The notes: a model not told the origin generated them from the letters alone. A stretch of DNA of 15,873 nt from Lachnospiraceae bacterium (GCA_017523185.1 JAFWXB010000200.1:1-15873), one strand, 5' to 3'; positions 1 through 7,882 are shown, counted from the stretch's first letter. A program made the numbers and translations.

Positions 1-4
1 ATGT

Positions 5-523
5 ATGCAAGATATATTAGTTGTAGTTGATATGCAAAATGACTTTATTGATGGTGCATTAGGTACAAAAGAAGCACAAGCAATTGTACCAAATGTATTA
101 GAAAAAATTAGAAGTTTTAATGGAACGATTCTTTTTACAAGAGATACACATTATGAAAATTATATGGATACACAAGAAGGAAAAAATCTTCCTGTTCCAC
201 ATTGTATCAAAGATACAGAAGGCTGGCAGATTAAAGCAGAATTAGATGTGTTTCGTACAACAGAAGTGATTGACAAAGTGACGTTTGGTTCATCTGATTT
301 GCCACGAAAATTGTTAGAAATGAATCAGCAAAAACCAATTAAAAGTATTACATTTATTGGACTTTGTACGGATATTTGTGTTATTTCCAATGTAATGCTT
401 GTAAAAGCATTTTTACCGGAAGTTCCAATAATTGTAGATGCTTCTTGTTGTGCAGGTGTGACACCACAAAGTCATCAAAATGCATTGGAAGCTATGAAAA
501 TGTGTCAGATATGTATTATATAA
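5..523 (+). CDS. Nicotinamidase-like cysteine hydrolase (isochorismatase superfamily)
   Basis: A 172-residue cytoplasmic hydrolase of the isochorismatase/nicotinamidase superfamily. The classic triad is visible: Asp9 in VVVDMQNDF, Lys91 in IDKVTFGS, and the nucleophile Cys125 in GLCTDICV. Asp47 and His49 (TRDTHYENY) and His66 (VPHC) lie where nicotinamidases bind their metal. This favours nicotinamidase (nicotinamide to nicotinate plus ammonia, for NAD salvage) over isochorismatase. ATG at 5 gives the usual family start, with the first beta strand at once; the bases before it are too few to judge a ribosome binding site. The length is normal for the family. The next gene follows after 10 bp, so the two are probably co-transcribed. 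Substrate assignment is an inference from motifs; the superfamily assignment is firm. Confidence 0.85.
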   Translation: MQDILVVVDMQNDFIDGALGTKEAQAIVPNVLEKIRSFNGTILFTRDTHYENYMDTQEGKNLPVPHCIKDTEGWQIKAELDVFRTTEVIDKVTFGSSDLPRKLLEMNQQKPIKSITFIGLCTDICVISNVMLVKAFLPEVPIIVDASCCAGVTPQSHQNALEAMKMCQICII

Positions 524-533
524 GGAAAAACAA

Positions 534-1481
534 ATGCAAACACAATTAGAAATTATATATGAAGATAACGATATTTTGTTATGTCGTAAACCAGCAGGAA
601 TTGCTACACAGACAAAGCGTTTGGGACAACAGGATATGGAAAGTCTTTTAAAAAATTATCGTGCAAAAAAAGGAGAGCAACCTTATATTGGAGTGGTACA
701 TCGTTTAGACCAGCCGGTAGAAGGGTTAATGGTTTTTGGAAAGAATCAAAAAGCGACAAGTGTTTTATCACAACAGATTCAACAAAAAATAATTGGAAAA
801 TACTATTATGCAGTTGCAAATAATCGACCAATGGAAGAACAAGGCGTATTAGAGCATTATCTTCTAACAGATAAGAAAACAAATGTTACCAAAGTAGTAG
901 AAAATATTCAAGAGTTTGAATCGTTAGAAAAATCAAAGAAACAAGAAGTGAAAGATATATTATTAAATAACAGAAAAGAAATAGAACAACAAAAATCTGA
1001 AAATATATTGTTACAGCAAAAGAAAACAAATAAAAATCACAGAAATAATAAACAGAAAAATTTTGATAGTAATGTAGAAAATTTACCTAAATTTGCGAAA
1101 TTAGAGTATCGTATTATCAAAACAAATGAAAAAAAAGGTCATACACTTTTTGATATTAAACTTCATACAGGCAGGCAACATCAAATTCGTGTGCAAATGG
1201 CAAATATGGGTTGTCCACTTGTAGGTGATACAAAATATGGAACAGATAGTATAGCGAAAAAAGATATGAAAGTATCTGTAAATGAATGTATACAAAATAC
1301 GAAAGAAAAAAATGAAAATAATATAAGTACAATAACTAATAGAGAGTATCATACTTCTATAAAAACACAACTTGCTTTATGTTCCTATCGTTTGGAATTT
1401 TTACATCCTATTACAAAAAAGCCTATGAATTTTCAAATTGTACCAAAAGGAGAAGTATTTCAAGTATTTTTTAATGAATAA
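534..1481 (+). CDS. RluA-family RNA pseudouridine synthase with two low-complexity insertions
   Basis: A 315-residue pseudouridine synthase of the RluA family, which isomerises uridine in rRNA or tRNA. The catalytic motif is HRLDQPVEG at residues 56-64, with Asp59 as the catalytic aspartate. The second conserved block, HTGRQHQIRVQM, starts at residue 211 and is followed by PLVGDTKYG. The C-terminal block ALCSYRLEFLHPITKKPM is also typical. Two stretches rich in Asn, Lys, Glu and Gln, at about residues 122-183 and 238-277, interrupt loops between conserved blocks and make the protein longer than its core needs. The reading frame stays open and the core motifs are intact, so the gene looks functional. 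There is no N-terminal S4 domain. The start at 534 lies 10 bp after the previous stop, with AAGGA overlapping that stop as ribosome binding site. The target nucleotide cannot be told from sequence. Confidence 0.9.
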   Translation: MQTQLEIIYEDNDILLCRKPAGIATQTKRLGQQDMESLLKNYRAKKGEQPYIGVVHRLDQPVEGLMVFGKNQKATSVLSQQIQQKIIGKYYYAVANNRPMEEQGVLEHYLLTDKKTNVTKVVENIQEFESLEKSKKQEVKDILLNNRKEIEQQKSENILLQQKKTNKNHRNNKQKNFDSNVENLPKFAKLEYRIIKTNEKKGHTLFDIKLHTGRQHQIRVQMANMGCPLVGDTKYGTDSIAKKDMKVSVNECIQNTKEKNENNISTITNREYHTSIKTQLALCSYRLEFLHPITKKPMNFQIVPKGEVFQVFFNE

Positions 1482-1548
1482 TAATAGCATCATTTTAAAA
1501 TAGTTATGCATACATTATGTTTCTGTAAATGTTTTTCCAATAGAAAAC

Positions 1549-1576
1549 TTGACAATTCATGTCTAATTAGCATAAT
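1549..1576 (+). promoter_or_regulatory. Sigma-A promoter of proS
   Basis: A perfect -35 box TTGACA at 1549-1554 is followed after 16 bp by CATAAT at 1571-1576, five of six matches to the -10 consensus. Transcription would start near 1583 and give a leader of about 230 nt before proS. Confidence 0.7.
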
Positions 1577-1768
1577 ATAAACGATATGTAAAGTATAAGT
1601 CTATGATAGAAATTTGAAAAAATAGAAAGATTCATTCGAGAGATACTGCAATATAATATTATCAAAAAGCAGTCTGAAAAAGAATGTATGATATGATAGA
1701 ATATATATATCAAATTAAGGTTTATCAATAGTAGACTTATAAAGGAATATATAAGAAATAGGAAAAGT

Positions 1769-1795
1769 AAAATAGAACAATATTGTCCTATTTTT
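1769..1795 (+). promoter_or_regulatory. Terminator-like hairpin in the proS leader
   Basis: AAAATAG (1769-1775) pairs with CTATTTT (1788-1794). One A-C mismatch follows, then ACA/TGT closes an ATAT loop. The 3' arm runs into five T residues. The stem is A+T-rich, so its strength as a terminator is doubtful. It sits 4 bases upstream of the GAGAGGAG ribosome binding site of proS and could act as an attenuator or shape access to that site. Confidence 0.4.
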
Positions 1796-1812
1796 GACGA
1801 GAGGAGAATGTT

Positions 1813-3252
1813 ATGGCACAAGATAAGAAATTAGTAGAAGCCATTACTTCCATGGAGGAAGATTTCGCACAATGGTATACAGATGTCGTAAAAAAAGCAG
1901 AACTTATGGATTATTCTTCTGTTAAGGGTTGTATGATTTTTAAACCAAACGGATACGCTATCTGGGAAAATATTCAAAAACAATTAGATGCAAGATTTAA
2001 AGCAACAGGCGTAGAAAATGTATATATGCCAATGTTTATTCCGGAAAGTCTTTTACAGAAAGAAAAAGACCATGTAGAAGGTTTTGCACCGGAAGTAGCA
2101 TGGGTTACACATGGTGGTATGGAACAACTTCAGGAACGTCTTTGTGTAAGACCAACATCAGAAACTTTATTTTGTGAATTATTTGCTAATATTGTACAAT
2201 CTCATCGTGATTTACCAAAAGTATATAATCAATGGTGTTCTGTTGTACGTTGGGAAAAAACAACAAGACCATTCCTTCGTTCTTCTGAATTTTTATGGCA
2301 GGAAGGTCATACTGTACATGCAACAGCAGAAGAAGCTGAAGAAAGAACAGTACAGATGTTAAATTTATATGCAGACTTTTTAGAAGAAGTGCTTGCAATT
2401 CCTGTTGTAAAAGGACGTAAAACAGACAAGGAAAAATTTGCAGGTGCAGAAGCAACTTATACGATTGAAGCGTTGATGCATGACGGAAAAGCATTACAAT
2501 CAGGAACTTCTCATAATTTTGGAGATGGATTTGCAAAAGCGTTTGGTATTCAGTATACCAATAAAGAAAATAAATTGCAGTATTGTCATGAAACTTCATG
2601 GGGAATGTCTACAAGATTAATTGGTGCTATTATTATGGTACATGGTGATGATTCCGGTCTTGTACTTCCACCAAGAGTAGCTCCAACACAAGTTATGGTA
2701 GTGCCAATTCAGCAAAGAAAAGAAGGTGTGCTTGATAAAGCATATGATATTAAAGAACAACTTTCTGCTGATTTCCGTGTAAAAATTGATGCAACTGATA
2801 AGGGTCCAGGGTGGAAATTTGCAGAACAGGAAATTCAAGGGATTCCGGTTCGTGTAGAACTTGGACCAAAGGATATTGCACAAAATCAATGTGTTATTGT
2901 ACGTCGTGATACAAGAGAAAAAACAGTTGTATCTTTTGATGAACTTTCTACAAAACTTGCAGAAATTTTAGAAACAATGCAATCAGATATGCTTGCAAGA
3001 GCAAAAGCGTTCTTAAATGACCATATTTGTGATGCTCACAGTTATGCAGAATTTGTACAGAAAGCAGAAACAAAAACAGGATTTATTCGTGGTATGTGGT
3101 GTGAAGATGTAGCTTGTGAATTAAAGATTAAAGAAGATACAGGCGTGACAAGCCGTTGTATGCCATTTGATGACCAAGAACAGATTTCAGAAGTATGTGT
3201 ATGTTGTGGAAAACCGGCACATAAATTGGTATACTGGGGTAAAGCATACTAA
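1813..3252 (+). CDS. proS: Prolyl-tRNA synthetase, archaeal/eukaryotic type
   Basis: A 479-residue class II synthetase that charges tRNA-Pro with proline in the cytoplasm. Class II motif 2 lies around [24 protein letters not shown] (residues 144-167), and motif 3 around [15 protein letters not shown] (266-280). RPTSE at 113-117 is the proline/ATP pocket signature. The anticodon-binding domain follows from about residue 290 ([11 protein letters not shown]). The C-terminal domain has cysteines at 430, 435, 462, 464 and 465 that fit a zinc site, and the chain ends in a C-terminal Tyr; both are marks of the archaeal/eukaryotic (ProS type 3) form, which lacks the bacterial editing insertion. The length is normal. 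Start ATG 1813 is preceded by GAGAGGAG. It has its own promoter and a long leader. Confidence 0.96.
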   Translation: MAQDKKLVEAITSMEEDFAQWYTDVVKKAELMDYSSVKGCMIFKPNGYAIWENIQKQLDARFKATGVENVYMPMFIPESLLQKEKDHVEGFAPEVAWVTHGGMEQLQERLCVRPTSETLFCELFANIVQSHRDLPKVYNQWCSVVRWEKTTRPFLRSSEFLWQEGHTVHATAEEAEERTVQMLNLYADFLEEVLAIPVVKGRKTDKEKFAGAEATYTIEALMHDGKALQSGTSHNFGDGFAKAFGIQYTNKENKLQYCHETSWGMSTRLIGAIIMVHGDDSGLVLPPRVAPTQVMVVPIQQRKEGVLDKAYDIKEQLSADFRVKIDATDKGPGWKFAEQEIQGIPVRVELGPKDIAQNQCVIVRRDTREKTVVSFDELSTKLAEILETMQSDMLARAKAFLNDHICDAHSYAEFVQKAETKTGFIRGMWCEDVACELKIKEDTGVTSRCMPFDDQEQISEVCVCCGKPAHKLVYWGKAY

Positions 3253-3370
3253 TAAAAAACAGTTGGTATATTTTTAGATACTAAACTTATTATGAAAGTA
3301 GTTTGTGTTTATCAATATTATAAATTAATTTAAGTATACAATTGATAGATATGATATATGGAGAATATAA

Positions 3371-4705
3371 ATGCAATTACCAAGAGATGTGAAACAAATT
3401 ATTGATGTTTTAACAGCAAATGGGCATGAGGCCTATGCAGTAGGAGGGTGTGTCAGGGATACCCTCCTGCTTCGTATGCCAAAAGATTGGGATATTACAA
3501 CTTCTGCAACCCCAGAGCAAGTAAAAGCACTTTTTTCTCATACAATTGATACAGGAATACAACATGGTACGGTAACTGTTATATTAAATCATATAGGGTA
3601 TGAAGTAACAACATATCGTATTGATGGTGAATATGAAGATGCCAGACATCCAAAAGAAGTAATTTTTACGTCGAATCTTGTTGAAGATTTAAAACGACGT
3701 GATTTTACAATTAATGCTATGGCATATAATGAAACGCAAGGTTTGGTAGATGAATTTGATGGAGTTGGTGATTTAGAACGTAAAATGATACGTTGTGTGG
3801 GCAGTCCGATGGAGCGTTTTTCTGAAGATGCACTTCGTATGCTTAGAGCTGTACGTTTTTCGGCACAACTGGGTTTTTCCATTGAAGAACAGACAAAAGA
3901 AGCAATTCGTGTTTTAGCACCAACAATTGCAAAAGTAAGTGTAGAGCGAATTACAACAGAATTGATTAAGATATTAGAATCGAATCATCCGGAAGAAATT
4001 AAAACAGCATATGAGTTGGGACTTACGAGGATTTTTTTACCGGAATTTGATACCATGATGCAAACACCACAAAATACAAAACATCATATGTATAATGTAG
4101 GCGAGCATACAATTGTTTCTTTACAGAATATTGCGCCAGATAAAATATTACGACTTACTATGCTTTTTCACGATATTGCAAAACCGATTTGTATTAGTAC
4201 AGAAGCAGATGGCAAAAATCATTTTTATGGTCATCCAAAAGTAGGCGCAGATATGACAAAAGATATTTTGCGAAGACTGAAGTTGGATAATGATACCATA
4301 GAAAAAGTAACACATTTGATACTGTTCCATGATGAGCGACCTGCTTTAAAACCAAAAAGTATCAGACGTTTATGTAGTAAAGTAGGAATTGAATTTTGTC
4401 AAATGTTATTTGAGGTAAAAAGAGCTGATACACTTGCACAAAGTATGTATAGGCGTGAAGAAAAACTAGCATATATTGAACAATTAGAAGAAGCATTTGA
4501 AGATATTCAAAAAAATAATATTTGTATTCAGAAAAAAGATTTAAAAGTGAATGGAAAAGATTTAATTCAACTTGGTATGAAACCGGGCAAAGAATTAGGT
4601 TGTGTGTTAGAAGAATTGTTTCAAGCAGTTTTAGATGACCCAAGTTTAAATAATAGGGAAAAGTTGTTAGAATTAGCGAATAAGTTGGCAACCCCTTTCA
4701 TATGA
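3371..4705 (+). CDS. cca: CCA-adding tRNA nucleotidyltransferase with HD domain
   Basis: A 444-residue class II nucleotidyltransferase that builds or repairs the 3' CCA end of tRNAs. The head domain carries GGCVRD (25-30) and the metal-binding DWDI with Asp39 and Asp41. RRDFTINAMAY (109-119) is the ribose/nucleotide recognition motif, and RMLRAVRFSAQLGF (156-169) belongs to the neck. An HD domain follows, with NVGEHT at 242-247 and LFHDIAKP (His267, Asp268). This architecture fits a full CCA-adding enzyme of clostridial type, although a tRNA poly(A)-polymerase-like role cannot be excluded by motif alone. The start ATG 3371 has GGAG 8 bases upstream. No clear promoter is visible in the 118 bp after proS, so read-through from proS is possible. 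The stop overlaps an ATG of the next frame, but the next gene probably starts further on. Confidence 0.93.
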   Translation: MQLPRDVKQIIDVLTANGHEAYAVGGCVRDTLLLRMPKDWDITTSATPEQVKALFSHTIDTGIQHGTVTVILNHIGYEVTTYRIDGEYEDARHPKEVIFTSNLVEDLKRRDFTINAMAYNETQGLVDEFDGVGDLERKMIRCVGSPMERFSEDALRMLRAVRFSAQLGFSIEEQTKEAIRVLAPTIAKVSVERITTELIKILESNHPEEIKTAYELGLTRIFLPEFDTMMQTPQNTKHHMYNVGEHTIVSLQNIAPDKILRLTMLFHDIAKPICISTEADGKNHFYGHPKVGADMTKDILRRLKLDNDTIEKVTHLILFHDERPALKPKSIRRLCSKVGIEFCQMLFEVKRADTLAQSMYRREEKLAYIEQLEEAFEDIQKNNICIQKKDLKVNGKDLIQLGMKPGKELGCVLEELFQAVLDDPSLNNREKLLELANKLATPFI

Positions 4706-4730
4706 TAAACAGATACAATGTGAATCATAT

Positions 4731-4746
4731 GGAGGGGGATTTTTTG
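4731..4746 (+). promoter_or_regulatory. Ribosome binding site and TTG start of the CotS-family gene
   Basis: GGAGGGGG at 4731-4738 is the strongest ribosome binding site in the area and lies just before an in-frame TTG at 4744. Upstream ATGs at 4702 and 4729 are in frame, but the first lacks a good site and the second overlaps this one. TTG at 4744 also gives the N-terminus expected for the CotS family. Confidence 0.65.
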
Positions 4747-5724
4747 TATAATCAAGTAGAAACAATTTTAGAACAGTACGAAATTGAAATAAATCAGGTA
4801 ACAAAGGGCAGAGGTGCTTATATTTGTGATACCAATCAAGGTATGAAGCTTTTAACGGGATTTCGAGGTTCTAAAGAACGTGGTGAATTTTTAAGTGAAT
4901 TTTTACGAGAATTAAAAGAAAATGGATTTGAAGCAGAACAGATTTATTTCAATAAAGAAGGTATGGCAGTAACAACAGATGAATTGACAGAAGAACATTT
5001 TATATTAAAAGATTATATTGCAGGAACGGAATTAAATACAAGTTCTTTCGAAGAAATGAAACATGCAGCAGAGCTTTTGGCAATTTATCATAATGCAACG
5101 CAAAATATGCAGGTAGAACCATATATATTTGGAAAAGAAAATGAAAAGATGATAACAGAAATTCGTAAACGCCATTATCGTGAATTTGTAAAAGTAAGAA
5201 ATTATATTCGCAATCGCAAAAAAAAGAGCGAATTTGAACGTATTTATATGGAACATTATGAAGTTATGAGTAAAAAAGCAAAAGAATCCGTAGAATTGTT
5301 GGAAACGCTTCCACAAGAGGAACTTATACCGGTATTTTGTCATGGAGATTATAATCAACATAATATTGTTTTAAAAGAGGACAAAAGGTATTTGCTCAAT
5401 TTTGAAACCGTAAATTATAGCTTTCCAATGACAGATTTAGCGAATTATATAAGAAAAATGTTAGAAAAAAATAATTGGGATACATTTTATGGAATGCAGT
5501 TGATAGCATCTTATGACAAGATACGTCCTATAAGTAAGACAGAATATAAACAACTATATGCATTGCTGTTGTTTCCTGAAAAATTTTGGAAAGTGACAAA
5601 TCATTATATGAATTCGCATAAAGCGTGGATTTCAGCACGAGATATTGAAAAAGTCGAAAAAGTAATTGCACAAGAAGAAAATAGAACAAAATTCTTAGAA
5701 AGTTTATTTTCATTTGTATTATAA
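4744..5724 (+). CDS. CotS-family spore coat kinase-like protein
   Basis: A protein of about 326 residues, counted from TTG 4744, of the CotS/YutH spore coat family, which has an aminoglycoside-phosphotransferase-like kinase fold. The Brenner-type catalytic loop CHGDYNQHN lies at residues 199-207, with Asp202 as catalytic base and Asn207 as metal ligand. The next block is LLNFETVNYSFPMTDLANY (217-235), where NFE replaces the usual DFE; I recall this form in clostridial CotS proteins, so it is probably not inactivating. The middle is rich in Lys, Arg and Glu (140-180). Family members sit in the spore coat and are needed for coat assembly or may modify a coat component; the substrate is unknown. 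An upstream ATG at 4702, overlapping the cca stop, would add 14 residues. The gene is head-to-tail with cca, an unusual partner for a late sporulation gene. Confidence 0.8.
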   Translation: MYNQVETILEQYEIEINQVTKGRGAYICDTNQGMKLLTGFRGSKERGEFLSEFLRELKENGFEAEQIYFNKEGMAVTTDELTEEHFILKDYIAGTELNTSSFEEMKHAAELLAIYHNATQNMQVEPYIFGKENEKMITEIRKRHYREFVKVRNYIRNRKKKSEFERIYMEHYEVMSKKAKESVELLETLPQEELIPVFCHGDYNQHNIVLKEDKRYLLNFETVNYSFPMTDLANYIRKMLEKNNWDTFYGMQLIASYDKIRPISKTEYKQLYALLLFPEKFWKVTNHYMNSHKAWISARDIEKVEKVIAQEENRTKFLESLFSFVL

Positions 5725-6061
5725 TCATGTATACTTTGATTATAACTATAAATTGATAAAATACGAAAAATTGCATAAAAATATAATTCACTTGTTTGTT
5801 AAACAAAGACATTTTTGGCTATAATTAACAATATATCTTTCTGGCATGGACAAATTTGTATAATAGAATGTGAGTTTGACAAATTTTAAAAGCAAACAAA
5901 AAGTATCATTTTTGTTACTAAAGTAAACAATTTACAGTAGGTTTTCTATATTTTTAGGTAATATTTGATAAAGTATTGTCAATTATTGAACTTGCGTTAA
6001 TATACTAAATTTGTTCATTTATAAGTTATTATAGCTTTATTTACATGAAAGGATTTTATTT
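5725..6061 (+). other. Intergenic region before the PEGA lipoprotein gene (337 bp)
   Basis: No gene is supported here. It contains a weak hairpin after the CotS gene (TTGTTT 5792-5797 pairing with AAACAA 5801-5806, then TTTTT five bases later) that may end transcription. Further on is TTGACA at 5876-5881. A second weak promoter-like pair, TTGTCA at 5976-5981 and TATACT at 6001-6006, has a 19-bp spacer. The region is extremely A+T-rich, so promoter-like words are expected by chance. Confidence 0.5.
5876..5909 (+). promoter_or_regulatory. Possible long-spacer promoter resembling that of spoIIE
   Basis: TTGACA (5876-5881) is followed after 22 bp by TATCAT (5904-5909). The -35 lies inside TTTGACAA, one mismatch from an inverted Spo0A box. 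The layout resembles the spoIIE promoter at 9170-9202. The leader to the lipoprotein gene would be about 145 nt. This is tentative because the -10 is imperfect. Confidence 0.25.
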
Positions 6062-7234
6062 ATGAAGAAACAAAAGAAACATTTATTGCAAAAAGTAATT
6101 ATGATAATGTTTGTATTGTTATTTTTAACAGGATGTAATACAAAACAGCAAGGAGGAACTGCCAATGATACTCCCGAGAGTGAGAATTTTACAACAGAAA
6201 AAATATTATATATGGTGATGGAAAATAATATAACAGAAGAAACACTTCGATTATATTCGTATAAAGATGGGTATGAGTATTCTTATAAATATGCATTAAC
6301 TACATCTTTTAAGGATAAATATGGAAAAATTGCTTCTTATAGGGATTTTATAGAAGGAAATATTGTAACGATTGGAAGCGAAGATTCTTATGGGTATTTG
6401 ACAGAAGTGCAGATGTCGGATAGTGTGTGGAAATATGAAAATATCAGTCGTTTTTCTATTAATGGGGCAAAAGGCATTTTTACAATTGCAGAAACAAAAT
6501 ATTCGATAGATGAAACAGTTAAAATTTTTTCAAATAAAAAGCAAATTTCGTTTGAAGAAATTACAGAAAATGATATTTTGACAGTTATTGGCACAGAACG
6601 TCAAATTTTGTCGGTTATTGTAACAACAGGACATGGAACTTTGGTATTAAAGAATACAAAATTATTTGAAGGAAGTCTGATACAACTCAATAAAAATATT
6701 TTTGAAGAAATTACAAAAGATATGACGATGGAGTTATCAGAAGGTGTATACACATTAACTGTTGCAAATAATGGTTGGGGTGGTACAAGTGAAATTACGA
6801 TTAAACGAGGCGAAAAAACAGAAGTTGATTTGGATAAGTTAAAAGGAGAAGGCAAGAAGAAAGGTTTTGTGACATTTGAAACAGATATTGAAGATATTCA
6901 AATTAAAATTGATGGAAAAGTTGTAGAGCATACAAAACCTGTGGAAATTACATATGGTGTACATACGATTGAAATTCAGGCAGAAGGATATACTACATGG
7001 AAGAAATATTTAACGGTCAACTCACCGGAAGCAACGCTTGTAGTGGAATTAGAAGAAGAATCTGTATCTTCCGAAACGGAAACTGAATCTGAATCACAAT
7101 CCGAATCTCAAAGTACACAAGAATCTGAAAATACAGAGGAATCGGATAGTAGTGAAGATAGAGAACAATCTTCACAGGATTTGCAGGAATTATTACAAGA
7201 TGCATTAAATGAGTTATTAAACAATCAAAATTAA
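6062..7234 (+). CDS. PEGA-domain lipoprotein with acidic Ser/Glu tail
   Basis: A 390-residue predicted lipoprotein of unknown function. The N-terminus has basic residues, a hydrophobic stretch (about 10-22) and the lipobox LTGC with Cys25 as the lipidation site, so the mature protein should be anchored outside the membrane. Residues 45-200 form a beta-rich region without a family I can name. Residues 203-258 look like a first PEGA-like beta sandwich, and 268-330 are a clearer PEGA domain (IKIDGKVVEHTKPVEITYG, then HTIEIQAEGY). The tail from 331 to 375 is low-complexity Ser/Glu/Gln, followed by a short Leu/Asn-rich amphipathic end. PEGA domains occur in surface proteins and are thought to help in contacts with the cell wall or other proteins. 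Start ATG 6062 follows AAAGGA. It sits alone between two non-coding stretches, upstream of the HU gene. Confidence 0.8.
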   Translation: MKKQKKHLLQKVIMIMFVLLFLTGCNTKQQGGTANDTPESENFTTEKILYMVMENNITEETLRLYSYKDGYEYSYKYALTTSFKDKYGKIASYRDFIEGNIVTIGSEDSYGYLTEVQMSDSVWKYENISRFSINGAKGIFTIAETKYSIDETVKIFSNKKQISFEEITENDILTVIGTERQILSVIVTTGHGTLVLKNTKLFEGSLIQLNKNIFEEITKDMTMELSEGVYTLTVANNGWGGTSEITIKRGEKTEVDLDKLKGEGKKKGFVTFETDIEDIQIKIDGKVVEHTKPVEITYGVHTIEIQAEGYTTWKKYLTVNSPEATLVVELEEESVSSETETESESQSESQSTQESENTEESDSSEDREQSSQDLQELLQDALNELLNNQN

Positions 7235-7433
7235 AGTAATGAAGTTCAATAATTTTATAAGAGTATATTGAATAGAACAAAACTATGATTTTGAAAGTGT
7301 GTTTTGATGATTTATAATACCAATGTTCATATTTTTATTGTTCAATGTATGTTAAAGTAAGTCAAAGAAACTCGTATATTGTCAAAGTAAATTTTTAATA
7401 TAATAATATTATTACAGGTGCATAGTTTTTTCC

Positions 7434-7462
7434 TTGACAAATTTATGAAAAACAAGTATATA
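7434..7462 (+). promoter_or_regulatory. Sigma-A promoter of the HU gene
   Basis: A perfect TTGACA at 7434-7439 and TATATA at 7457-7462 are separated by 17 bp, the optimal spacing. Transcription would start near 7469, giving a leader of about 65 nt. Confidence 0.8.
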
Positions 7463-7473
7463 TATTCATGTAG

Positions 7474-7499
7474 GTTGTTTTGGCTGGAACTGAAACAAC
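7474..7499 (+). promoter_or_regulatory. Hairpin in the HU mRNA leader
   Basis: GTTGTTT (7474-7480) is perfectly complementary to AAACAAC (7493-7499) with a 12-nt loop. It begins within a few bases of the predicted transcript start, a position typical of 5' stabilising stem-loops. It is not followed by a T-run, so it is not a terminator. Confidence 0.45.
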
Positions 7500-7534
7500 G
7501 CCATAGAAAATCCAATAATAGGAGGTATTTTGAG

Positions 7535-7807
7535 ATGAACAAAGCAGAATTAGTAGCAGCAATTGCTGAAAAATCAGCACTTTCTAAAAAAGATGCTGAA
7601 GCAGCATTAAAAGCTTTCACAGATGTTGTAGCAGAAGAATTACAGAAGGGCGAAAAAATTCAGTTAGTTGGATTTGGTACTTTTGAAGTTTCTGAAAGAG
7701 CAGAAAGAATCGGAAGAAACCCACAGACAGGTGAAGAAATGATTATTCCAGCTTCTAAAGCTCCAAAATTCAAAGCTGGTAAAGCTTTAAAAGATTCTAT
7801 TAACTAA
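7535..7807 (+). CDS. hup: DNA-binding protein HU
   Basis: A 90-residue HU-family histone-like protein that bends and packs DNA as a dimer in the nucleoid. The N-terminal helices (MNKAELVAAIAEKSALSKKD) start directly at the chosen ATG 7535. GFGTFEV at 46-52 is the turn before the beta arm, and RNPQTGEE (61-68) holds Pro63, the residue that inserts between base pairs. The chain ends in FKAGKALKDSIN, as usual. AGGAGG at 7520-7525 supports this start and excludes a longer upstream frame. Its codons are the more regular set expected for a highly expressed gene. It has its own strong promoter and a terminator (7883-7921), so it is expressed separately from rqcP. Location next to rqcP and yabP is the conserved clostridial arrangement. 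Confidence 0.97.
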   Translation: MNKAELVAAIAEKSALSKKDAEAALKAFTDVVAEELQKGEKIQLVGFGTFEVSERAERIGRNPQTGEEMIIPASKAPKFKAGKALKDSIN

Positions 7808-7882
7808 TGCTTGGTTATATTTATAAACAAGTAATAAAACGAAATTGAACATTTGTTTGATGTATTCGTTTCAATAGGATAG

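Larger units (their letters stand above)
1482..1812 (+). other. Intergenic region and proS leader (331 bp)
   Basis: This stretch holds no convincing gene. A hydrophobic reverse-strand reading frame crosses it but looks like a by-product of A+T-rich sequence. It contains one good sigma-A promoter (1549-1576), a weak hairpin with ACTGC at 1645-1649 and GCAGT at 1669-1673, and a terminator-like hairpin at 1769-1794 directly before the proS ribosome binding site. I looked for the T-box signature (a GGTGG-type bulge in an antiterminator) that often precedes aminoacyl-tRNA synthetase genes in Firmicutes and did not see it. Confidence 0.6.
7235..7534 (+). other. Intergenic region before the HU gene (300 bp)
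   Basis: It holds a weak hairpin after the lipoprotein gene (TTCAATA 7245-7251 with TATTGAA 7266-7272, no T-run) and two GTCAAAG words (near 7350-7360 and 7381). It also holds the HU promoter, the HU leader hairpin and the HU ribosome binding site AGGAGG (7520-7525). An in-frame extension of HU runs back to an ATG at 7418, but it would start upstream of the promoter and lacks a ribosome binding site, so it is not coding. Confidence 0.55.

Noticed and set aside
1567..1821. Reverse-strand hydrophobic reading frame of 84 codons before proS
   Set aside because: Its composition is what A+T-rich non-coding DNA gives on translation, it overlaps the proS start and promoter, and it has no family signature.
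4699..4707. CATATGATA, a match to the sigma-K -10 pattern CATANNNTA, 36 bp before the CotS TTG start
   Set aside because: No AC-type -35 is present at the right distance, and such A+T-rich words are frequent here by chance.
7418..7534. In-frame upstream extension of HU starting at ATG 7418
   Set aside because: It begins upstream of the HU promoter -35, has no ribosome binding site, and HU proteins start exactly at ATG 7535, which has AGGAGG upstream.
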